The notes under the pieces are model-generated. The model did not search any database and was not told where the DNA came from. It worked only from the letters and a program-made list of their open reading frames with translations. 64,000 nt of DNA from positions 2,108,001 to 2,172,000 of the forward strand of contig JBBPFI010000004.1 of assembly GCA_037974965.1 (NCBI GenBank), in the 5' to 3' direction. Both the position numbers and the translations under genes were made by a program. Source of the stretch: Dacryopinax spathularia (taxonomy: Eukaryota; Basidiomycota; Dacrymycetes; Dacrymycetales; Dacrymycetaceae). Shown here piece after piece: positions 23,478-32,515 of this stretch. The stretch's first letter is position 1. The number at the start of each line of letters is the position of its first letter.

Positions 23478-24714
23478 ATGCAGACGGGTCTTGTGCCCCA
23501 TGGCGCTTGGGACGCGTCTCCTATGCCCGGTACGCAGTACGCTAGTTGATCCGTGTCAGTCCGCTAACAATCCAGCAGAGTTGAGTGAGGGCGCTCAACT
23601 CGCCCGGAACATGGCCGAGCACAATGTTCCTGATCCCGATTCGGGACTGAACCACCTTTCCGGGTTTTCTATCGCCTCCAACATTGTGGCGAACCGCGGT
23701 GATCCTTGCGGATCTTCCACAATTCAGAATCACCCTTCTCAGCCTCGTAGCCATGCCAATGCCAACGCAGACCACGGCATCGCTTGCAAATCCCCCACAA
23801 TCCGGAACCACCCTTCTCAGGCTGGTAGCCCTGCCAATATCACTGCGGATCACGGCATCGCTTGCGAATCCCCCACAATCCAGAACCACCCGTCTCAGGC
23901 TGGTAGCCCTGCCAATATGAGCGAGGATCGCGGCATCGCTTGCGAATCCCCCAACATTCAGAACAACCCTAACAGGGCTCGCACCGCCTCCAACATTAGG
24001 GCCGGTCACGGCGTCGCTTGCAAATCCCCCAGAATGTCGCACTCCCATCCTTCAGTGGGGTTCAACGGTGCGTTCGATTGGGCGGACGCGCTGGGAAGCG
24101 GCCGCCAAGCCCGAGCCTCGTCGTTGCCGTCGATCAGCAGCATCGATGCACAATATGCGATGGATGCAGCCCTGGAGCGGACTATTGAGCGCCTGGATGC
24201 GTACGCTGCCTATCTCCGCGCGGTACAGCCCAGGAACGATGTAGAGGCTGCTGTCATTCAGGAGCGGCTTCGCGTGATGGCAATTTGGCGCGCAGCCGTG
24301 GTAAGCAAGCAGGAGCCGGATCTCCTGCAGCTCCTGTGCCTTTCTGGCGATGCGCCCCCACCCTATCAGCCTTCTTGGGCTTCGAAGTTTGTTTTTGGAC
24401 CGGACAAACCCACAACGAACGCTACGCCCTTGCTGTCACTTCGCTCCGAATTCTTGACCGCTCCCGCCGTCGACGCACTCAACAATTGCGCCAAGGGATC
24501 CTCTCATCTTTCGCTTGGGTACGGCCCTCAAGTATATACGAGCGCCAGTGCCGCCGACCTTTACCAGGCGAGGCGCGATGAAGACAATAGGCTTGCCCGC
24601 GAACGGCGCGATCAGAACGGGCTTCGCTCCGTGATTGCGCAGATCGTCAGCTGGTGGGCTAGCGTGAAGACCGCCTATACTCCAGCCTACTCCCCTGTCT
24701 GCGTTTCCATGTGA
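23478..24714 (+). CDS. Repeat-containing orphan protein (minisatellite in frame)
   Basis: Exons 23478-23529 and 23576-24714, 396 residues. The ATG at 23478 is preferred because its splice joins cleanly to ELSEGAQLARNM. Residues roughly 70-165 are a tandem 26-residue repeat, GIACESPTIQNHPSQAG..., encoded by an exact 78-bp minisatellite at 23776-24010 and degenerate flanking units. The C-terminal half is non-repetitive, with a helical LERTIERLDAYAAYLRAV segment and a charged RRDEDNRLARERRDQ segment. There is no known domain, signal peptide or membrane segment. The same repeat occurs outside genes nearby, so the coding part may have captured a spreading repeat, or the noncoding arrays may be decayed copies of this gene. 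Confidence 0.55.
23701..24035 (+). repeat. 78-bp minisatellite within coding sequence
   Basis: GGCATCGCTTGC (or GGCGTCGCTTGC) recurs at 23776, 23854, 23932 and 24010, exactly 78 bp apart. A more diverged unit precedes the array. The period is a multiple of three, so the frame is kept. Confidence 0.9.
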
Positions 24715-25072
24715 TAGGGGAGGAATCCTCCTGCCACGTCCTGTAACACTCCTTAGCTTTAGCCGACCATGGCCAATCCTGTTTGTACGCCGTCATTAAC
24801 AGCTATACTATGCTGCGTTCTGTGTATCGTGTCTCTCTAGAACATTTCCGTCTCTCAATACACGGCCGTTTTGAGCAAGAAGACCGTATGGTAGCGTCTT
24901 AAATTGTTTGTGGAACTGCAGACCATTGTAGGCATGCGTGTTTGACCTGGGGTGAGCACTGGAAACCCATGTGTACGGCGTGCCATGGATTGTAGTGCTC
25001 GTAAGACCATGCAATTGGTAAGGATGGTTGGAATGTATACATGCCTTGCAGGTCGGTGGTGTCAACAGGCGC

Positions 25073-25200
25073 CTACCAGATTTGGGGATTTGGGAGCCAT
25101 CAGATTGGAAACCCACCAGATTGGAAACCCACCAGATTGGAAACCCACCAGATTTGAGAGCCATTGGATTTGGGAGCCGGCTGATTTGAGAGCCACTCAA
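25073..25200 (-). repeat. 16-bp tandem array
   Basis: ACCAGATTGGAAACCC repeated, grading into GATTTGAGAGCC units. On the minus strand this reads TGGCTCTCAAATC, the same family as the array at 29.5 kb but in the opposite orientation. Confidence 0.85.
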
Positions 25201-26324
25201 TGAGAAACCCACATGGCAAGATGTCCGCCATCTAGAGGACACACGGTTCGTCAGCGCCGCCCGGAATCGTCACCGAAAGGCGAGGAGACCGTTGTCCTTC
25301 GACACCGCATGAGACTGAATGCTCTAGATTGGGAGATCGGCGAATATAAACACCCAGAGGATTGCAGGTCGGTGAGTTATAACGCCATATTTACTCAGAT
25401 CTATGCACTTTTGGGGAAGGATACGGGTGTCACGTGAGCGCAAGGGAAGAAGCACCATTCGGTGGCGCTGACACGCGTCCTTTATTATTGTCTTTCGCTG
25501 GCACCAGGTGACAACAACCATCATCTATTCGAGATTCGCTTCCTATGTTGTGTCTTTTGCCCGTATGCATCTCAAAAGTCGGCTTTGTATCTAGTCCAGA
25601 GTTGGCAGGGTCGGGGCAAGCGGGATATGTGGACTAATGAAGGTGAGCTGTCATCTTCTGCATTTCTTCAGCAGTGCTGTACCAATTGTGTTGAAGTCAT
25701 AGGTGGCTTGCACTCTAATCACCCGTACAGGAAGATATCGCTGCCATTTGAAGGTTCTTCTACTCCACCCGAGATCGCAAGGCTAGAGCGCGCGATTCCA
25801 TCATTCTCCTTCGGGATTCGCTCAAGAAGTGGCTTGAGTAAATATAAGGTAGGCTGAAGATAATGGTCCTCAAAGGATATCGTCGAGCTCAAGCACTGGC
25901 ACGCAGATCTTCCCTCAGTAGGTATCGGGGTTGACGTCCCGCCTGCGGTGATATCCCGGCTAGACAGGCGGGGACTTCACCTCCTGGGGTCGTCCCAGAC
26001 CACTTCAGCGCATTCTATCCTCGTCTTGGCTTTCATCAGAGGCACCCCAATCAAAACAGCCATAATTGAGCAAAGTACGTACCGTCTCCTTAAAGGCCTT
26101 AAGGACAAGCTGACAACGGCGCGAAGTGTCGTCTACACCAAGCTCTCCACGGTCGACCCCTGAGAAGACAGCCCATTCGTCCTCTTGCACAATGTAAGTC
26201 CTGTTCCTTCATGGATTGTGGGGTATTCGCAAGCGACGCTGAGGCAAGCAACTGGCAGGACTACAAGCCGTTCCAGCAATGTACGCTCTCAGGAGGAACG
26301 AATCGTCGAGCCTTGCCTTTCTTC

Positions 26325-26480
26325 AGCGGCTTCGATTAGCAGCCTGCTAGATCACTGGACGTCCGTACTCATCCCACCAGTCCTCTCTTCGCGGACGAGA
26401 ACGAGTTCACTGCGTCCTCGAGTCGCCCTTGGAGCAGTACGGAGCAGCAGAAAGAGTGGGCGGCCGAGAGGGTGGTCAGC
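26325..26480 (+). pseudogene. Decayed fragment of the 18.4-kb membrane protein gene
   Basis: The DNA aligns by eye with 18721-18870: both contain a CTGCTNGANCACTGGACGTC stretch, a following CTCTTCTCGCGGACGAG or its close variant, and GGAGCAGCAG. The frame is shifted by small indels and the rest of the gene is missing. It lies at the edge of a minus-strand 78-bp repeat block. Confidence 0.75.
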
Positions 26481-26616
26481 AGGAGGGTTCTACGCGCTTG
26501 GTCGGAGAGGGTGGATGGTGGGCAGGCGTGGTTCACCATGGAGAGGTGCGCACACGAGAGTTGGCATACCTTCAGGCTTCTGGCTTTAGGGGGGCTGCGC
26601 TTCGCATGTTGCGCGC

Positions 26617-26895
26617 GTGTGGGGCATTCGCAAGCCAGGCCATGATCTGCAGGGATACTGGCAGGGCTACCAGCCTGAGGAGGTTGATTCTGGGATGTGG
26701 GTGATTCGCAGGGCTACCAGCCTGAGAAGGGTGGTTCTGGATTGTGGGTGATTCGCAAGCGATGCCGTGATCCTCGCTCATATTGGCAGGGCTACCGGCC
26801 TGAGGAGGTTTGGTTCTGGGTTGGGCGTGATTCGCAGGGCTACCAGCCTGAGAAGGGTGGTTCGGGGTTGTGGGTATTTCGCAAGCGTCGTCTTG
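26617..26895 (-). repeat. 78-bp-family repeats, inverted and deleted
   Basis: Several AGGGCTACCAGCCTGAG and TGTGGGTGATTCGCAAGCGA units, the reverse complement of the arrays at 19.85 and 23.7 kb, with internal deletions. Confidence 0.85.
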
Positions 26896-27218
26896 ATCCA
26901 GGGACGTACTGATATCGATCGCAGATTAAGCGCTCTCCCGCGCCAAGACGACAATGCCGTCCCCAACGTATTTCGAGCCATAAGTCGCCGTCCATTCTGT
27001 GGGTATCATCTCGTGTATGCGCATACACGAAATGATGGTGTGTTCAGTCATCGAGACGCGAGGTGTGTTTTCTAGCATTGTTGGAGAGTTACAAGAGACG
27101 ACTTCGCACTGCAGCTTACTCGGTGCAGCCGAAGACGAGGCTGGCGCGAGACCAAAGTCGCAGACCTCAGGAGTTATCAAGCAAAGGACTGAGTTAACCC
27201 TAGACGTGCCATCCCTTT

Positions 27219-27238
27219 GTGGGGGATTCGCAAGCGAC
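27219..27238 (-). repeat. Solitary copy of the dispersed repeat core
   Basis: GTGGGGGATTCGCAAGCGAC, a close minus-strand match to the core of the 78-bp unit, without flanking units. Confidence 0.75.
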
Positions 27239-27589
27239 GTCTTGACTCAGGGACTTACTGAAACCCATGCAGACAGAGGGAACGCTCGAGGCATCGGACA
27301 CGCTATTGCATACATGTTCCTGCCAGAAGTGTCCGCTCATTCAGTGAGTTTAATCTCGTGTATATGCGCGTCAACTTTGCTCGTCCATAGAGAGGACACT
27401 CGCTGCGTAAGTTTCACCTCCAATCTTGCTATATGCTGTCCCTAATTGGATTTCGCAGAATTCACATAACAACACCGAGTTGGCCTTCAAGCAGAGACGC
27501 CAGAGCAGACTATCCCCTTTCTGAACAGCTTGGTACGGGCAGACGCGATTCGTCTTAATTGCTTTCTGACTTCCTCATAGTCGCTCTCC

Positions 27590-27720
27590 CTCACTATCCC
27601 GCTCTCTTTCACTACGTCGCTCTCCCTCTCTATCCCTCTCTCCCTCTCTCCCTCTCTTTCCCGCTCTCGTTCACTACATCGCTCTCCCTCTCTATCCCAC
27701 TCTCCCTCTCTATATCGCCC
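27590..27720. repeat. Pyrimidine-rich tandem repeat
   Basis: CTCTCCCTCTCTATCCC-type units. Its reverse complement, GGGATAGAGAGGGAGAGC, occurs in the gene at 31.34-31.38 kb, in an intron of the KDZ pseudogene at 33.93 kb, and in a degenerate form just upstream of that pseudogene at 34.71 kb. Confidence 0.8.
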
Positions 27721-27884
27721 ATATTCCTTCCTGCTGAAACCGTGGCTCTCGCATCCCTTGCCGTGTTTATGTCCCCCATTCATCTCGGTCTATACTGGAT
27801 CCAACCGTGCTTCAACCGCCTTCGATCAAATTTCCCCCTCATCTCACATCCCCGCCATACTGCTGTCTTCCATTCCCAACCTTG

Positions 27885-28140
27885 CATCGTCCTTATCCCT
27901 GACTTCTTCTATATCCCTCTCATCGTCCTTATCCATGACTTCTTCTATATCCCTCTCATCGCCCATATCCCTGACTGCTTCTATATCCCTCGCATCGACC
28001 GTATCCCTGACACCTCCGATAACCCTCGCACCGTCTGTATCCCTGACACCTCCGATAACCCTCGCACCGTCTGTATCCCTGACATCTTCGATAAACCTCG
28101 CACCGTCTGTATCCCTGACATCTTCGATAAACCTCAATCG
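27885..28140. repeat. 36-bp minisatellite
   Basis: Units built on CCCTGACACCTCCGATAA - CCTCGCACCGTCTGTAT with period 36. Because 36 is a multiple of three, several frames stay open and look coding, but they are not supported as a protein. Confidence 0.85.
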
Positions 28141-28775
28141 TTCAAGACTGCTCTCCGCCTCAATGTATCGCCCTACTGCGTACTTCCACGCATACATTTT
28201 GCGCAATATCGCGTTCTATCAATCGCCAGCCGTACGTATGTCCGACGCCTCAGGTATTCACTCCGATATGCTAGCTCACGATGTACACTGACTGTTACAC
28301 AGTACGGTTAATAAGTGGGCACGGAGACGGTCAAGAACTGAACAAGATGGACACCCGTGTGTCGATAATGAGGCGCTGTGAGCTCACGAGTTGGACGGGG
28401 ATTGACAAATCCCCGGCAAGCTTTATACCAATGACGTCTATCGTACGAGTGAGTACTTTTCATATATACTAATGAAGCGGGCACTGACCTACCAGAATGC
28501 GTACCCCTACACGCTGAACGTGGGTCCCATTTACCCAAGCTAGAGATATGCTCCCAAACATCGTGTGCGAAACCCCCACAATCCACACCGACTTTCTGGC
28601 TCTTCCATGTCCGTTCGATGTCCGAGCGATCTACAACTTGCTTGCAGCATATTGGTAGAGGCAGTGTGCGTACTTTGGATGTCTGGATATTCTCTCGCTT
28701 TTGTGAACTTTACTGCCGCGGTTCAGCAGGAACTGGGAGCTGTTGTGAAATCGACGCGAACTGCATTCAATCGAG

Positions 28776-28897
28776 GGACAAGCTTTTGGTGTATGATGGC
28801 ACCGTTGGCGAATCCCCCACAGAGCCGCCCCCCTACGGCGCACCTCAGACGACATCCCACGCGGCTATGACCGATTGGCAGGCTAGCGGAGCAAGCC
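28776..28897 (+). repeat. Left arm of a 125-bp inverted repeat
   Basis: Matches the reverse complement of 32351-32477 over its length. It includes AGCTTTTGGTGTATGATGGC, a GTTGGCGAATCCCCCACAGA core and ATGACCGATTGGCAGGC. The two arms lie about 3.5 kb apart around the cysteine-cluster gene at 29.95-31.95 kb. Confidence 0.85.
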
Positions 28898-29504
28898 CTT
28901 CTTTGACTGTGAGCCCTCCTGAGTCGTCTCCTGCCTTCTATTCTCTTCTGCCTGCAGTAACAAAGGATAATAGCATCTTCCCTCGACTACCTTATGAGCG
29001 ATACCTGGGCGGTGGCGAGCTGGCAGGATCTTGCGTTGGCCAGGTTAATGAGTATCTGCAGGAGGCTCCGGATGGAAGAGTTGCGAGTCGGCTGCGAAAT
29101 TCCAGCGTTGTTGAGCAAGCGGGAGTCAACGTGAGCAAACATAATAACGTTGGGCCAGTAATTGCAAGTTTATGTCGGTCGACTCGCTTTCCAATCGATA
29201 CTGACGCGATGGCAGATACCCTGTGTAGTGCGAAGCAGTGAGATTGATCATGTTCGAAAGGAGAAGAACTGGCGTCAATGAGTAGTATCGACAGAAGGTC
29301 CGGGTGGTGCGCCATGATCTCATGGTACTGCATACCATAAGATCCTGCTTCTAACGTCGTCACCTTCTAGCGGCCGTCGCACATACGTGCACCGGATGCC
29401 ATCGGCTCTCGTATTTGGCGGTTGCCGTGTGAGTGGGTCATCCTTCTGAGCGACCTTCAAATCAAACGGTTTTCGGATCATATAGCACATCAATTGTGCG
29501 GCTC

Positions 29505-29640
29505 TCGAACCATGCGGCTCCCGAATCATGCGGCTCTCGAATCATGCGGCTCTCGAATCATGCGGCTCTCAAATCATGCGGCTCTCAAATCGTGCGGCTC
29601 TTGAACCGTGCGGCTCTCGAATTGTGCGGCTGCCAGATTC
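29505..29640 (+). repeat. 16-bp tandem array
   Basis: About eight units of TGCGGCTCTCGAATCA with point changes. It is related to the 25.1-kb array, which lies in the opposite orientation. Confidence 0.9.
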
Positions 29641-29949
29641 CCAGGATAAACTGGCTGACCAGAGTTTTCACAAATCGCAAGGGTACTGGTGTTCGAGGAG
29701 GACCACTCTGCCCAGTACTGTCCGAAAATGTATATTATCGATCGCGCTGCACATAGTAGTTTGATGATCGGTAACTAATGTGTACGAGGAGATTAATTTT
29801 ATTCGGTTGACCTGAGTCTGGCCGGTCCGTGCGCATCATCAGCGGAGGCCCTGGATTTAGATGGGCAGCGGTTTTCTTATTTGCACTGGGATAGTGCCTC
29901 TCAACTTTCCTCCTGCTTTGTATCCTGCATCATATCCCTTTCCTGCTAC

Positions 29950-31953
29950 ATGTCGCAAAATCGCTCTACCGTACCGCATGTTTGGGTGCGTAAAGCTGAT
30001 TGCCCGGGCGACGTGGTTAAGGTTTTGGATTACTGGAGACTGGATGGGTATTTCGCAAAGCCGTGCCGAGCATGTGGGCTGGTGGGCCAATCGTATGTCT
30101 CCTACGATCGGAACGGGCAGATGCCACATAATTGGGGACGGGTTTGCGAGCGGGTGCGTCTGTTAATGACTTTTTGAAGAACATCGCAATAACAACAATG
30201 TAGTGCTGGGAGGTCGACCATTTCGATCATTCGTTCTCATTCGTCACCAAGCCGATCGATGCTGAACTGATGGGCATTCTCGAGATGGAACTCACTGAAT
30301 GGGCGGCTTCTTCTGGCAGGAACATTCGCTTGAGCTCGGCATCCGTCAGCCCTTCGAAGTCGGCGACAACGAGACCATCCAAGCTTCCCGTCAAGGTGAA
30401 GCTGCCGTGCTCAGGGTGCAGGAAGCATGCGAACTGTCAGTGCGTTCACACGCTCTGCAGGACCTGTTGCCGTATTCGGCAATCCGTAGAATCGTACGAT
30501 TGTCCAGCACATCGACCCGCTTTTTCCTCGGTCGACACATCAGTAAAGGAAGAATCAAAGGCCAAAGTTGAGATCATCGATGTAGACGCGCTGCCCGACT
30601 TCTCGCCTTCACGCTCAGTACAGGGAACCGCTCCTTCCAGCAAAGCGTCAAATACTCAAGCATTTCACGGGCCATCTGCTCCGCGTCACCCACGTCCATT
30701 GGGCCGGCCAACGCGGGATGTCTACGCACAAGCAAGGAAAGAAGCTGGCTCGGAGAAACAGCGCCTGGACTCCATGGCAGAGGAAGCGCGGGCTAGAGAG
30801 GCTGAGATGGCTCTCCAATTTACTGTCGTGGTCATTACCAAGGTACAAGGCCTTTCTCATGCCCTCAACTCTACTCACCAACATGCAGGACGACGCTTTC
30901 CTGATTCCTGGCATTCTGGCCAAGAAGAGTGCGAGCGGCCTGATGACGAGGATCAGCGAGTGGGGCGAACATGTATCGAACTGGCTTGTCAGCAAGATTG
31001 GGCATGAATACGCTGCACTGGAGCTATTCAACGTGGAAAGCGGGCGGTGGGAGCTCTACGGAAAAGATGTGTTGCGCCCTATTCAGAAAGGGGAGAGACT
31101 GCTATGTCGCCTCCCCGGAGTCGGGGCGGATCGGCCCCATCTTCAAGCTGAAGTAGCTCAAGTGATCTATCCATCGCTATTACACGACTCCCCTCGACGA
31201 TCTTCCCACCAGACATCACCGAGAAAGACACCCCAGAAGTCCACGCCCACCGCTCATGTTCAGACAAGTCCCTCCTTACTTGTTCGCCAGTGTGCAACGC
31301 TCGGGCGGAGTGCAAGGTTGGGCGGGGGAACGAGGCAGACTGGGATAGAGAGGGAGAGCGGGATAGAGAGGGTGCTCGATATAGTGAAGGAGACGGGGAT
31401 AATGAGTCAGACCGGTGGAAAGGGACAGACAGGGGTCCAGACGGTGAACGAAACGCAAAAGCGCAAGCGCGTACCTTCCAATGGCTCGGCGAAGAGCCTG
31501 CCATCCGTTCAGGATATCCTCGCAGAGTTCAAATTGTCTTCTTCAGATGACGACAGCCCAAGGGAAGGGCCCACCGAGAAACCGCTGAGGTGGCCTGGTG
31601 ACCAAAGCTATGGCGCTGTTGTTGCCTCCATGGACCAAGTCACCAAGCTGATATTGGAGGAAGGGCGGGAGGTCGATCCTTCCCTGCTATCCGTCATGAA
31701 GTACGCTGTACCGCGATCGACTTGGTATGACCAAAGGGCGTTCTACCTCGAGGCACCAGAGGCTCTCAAAGCGGCCTACAAGCAACGTCCGCATCGCTCC
31801 TGGAGATCATTTCGCAGAGCGGTGACGAAGGCATTACGGCAATCTAAGCAGACAGGCTCAGCGGAGAAAAATGATGGCCAAATCAGTCCAAAGGTACGGG
31901 CCAAGTCGAAGGATGCCGTCAAGGCTCGCCGGAACAAGAAGCCGAGGGTGTAG
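29950..31953 (+). CDS. Orphan protein with zinc-type cysteine cluster
   Basis: Exons 29950-30153, 30204-30842 and 30889-31953 give 635 residues in consistent phase. The N-terminus has paired cysteines in AKPCRACGLVGQ. A second cluster, CSGCRK - C - C - CRTCC - C, lies near residues 120-155 and is likely zinc-binding. An Arg/Glu-rich coiled-coil stretch follows before the second intron. The C-terminal third is basic and ends in KKPRV, a possible nuclear signal. A segment near 31.34-31.41 kb is built from the dispersed GGGATAGAGAGGGAGAGC repeat, translating to Gly-Ile-Glu-Arg-Glu-Ser units. No catalytic domain is recognised. The gene is bracketed by the 125-bp inverted repeats and lies just downstream of KDZ transposase remains, so a mobile-element-associated origin is possible but unproven. 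Confidence 0.65.
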
Positions 31954-32515
31954 CTGGTTACATGTGCAAGTCCATATTGCTGGCAAGTGCCATGTGTCGC
32001 CAGCTGCGCACGAACAAGCCAATCATACCACCATTATGCTTTACCTTATTCCACGCTCTTTATTATTTACTTTCCACACGCTCGTTGACGCTTACTTCGT
32101 TCTTCCAAACACCATCCCGCTCTCCTTCCTCAAGCTCCTTCGACTTCAGTATCATGCGTTCATTAGCCATACTTACTATCTTACCGCATTCTAATACCAA
32201 TACTTTCACTGTATGCGGAAGGGTTCCTCAGGCATGTGGGGGATGCGCAAGCGAAGCCGGCACCCGAGGTAGTAAGCGATCACAGCTCTCGTACTAAGGA
32301 CAAGGGTAAGGAGAGTGGCAGCTCAGAGATGGAGGATTCCCGGTCCAGGAGGGGCTTGCACCGCTGGCCTGCCAATCGGTCATAGCTGCATGGAATGCCG
32401 TCTGAGCTGCGCGCTAGGGGTGCGGCTCTGTGGGGGATTCGCCAACGACGCCATCATACACCAAAAGCTCGTCCTCCGATTTAGTACCCTAATATGACAT
32501 GCGACTGAAACAAAT
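31954..32515. other. Intergenic spacer with right inverted-repeat arm
   Basis: Convergent 3' flanks of the cysteine-cluster gene and the KDZ pseudogene. It holds the repeat arm at 32351-32477 and another dispersed core near 32233. No gene is seen. Confidence 0.6.
32351..32477 (-). repeat. Right arm of a 125-bp inverted repeat
   Basis: Reverse complement of 28776-28897 with scattered substitutions. Similarity ends sharply on both sides. Confidence 0.85.

Larger units (their letters stand above)
24715..29949. other. Gene-poor, repeat-rich region
   Basis: About 5 kb without a supported gene. It contains a 16-bp array (25.1 kb), a decayed copy of the 18.4-kb gene (26.3 kb), minus-strand 78-bp repeats (26.6-26.9 kb), pyrimidine-rich and 36-bp arrays (27.6-28.1 kb), one arm of an inverted repeat (28.8 kb) and a second 16-bp array (29.5 kb). 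A frame near 28.8-29.24 kb looks partly protein-like but has no start or splice support. Confidence 0.6.

Noticed and set aside
27559-28311. A 250-residue protein from the 36-bp array
   Set aside because: Several frames are open only because the repeat period is a multiple of three. No start context, no non-repetitive domain and no splice evidence.
28618-29241. A 207-residue gene on the plus strand
   Set aside because: The first third is repeat DNA (the inverted-repeat arm). The rest is protein-like but has no ATG of its own or donor/acceptor chain I trust.
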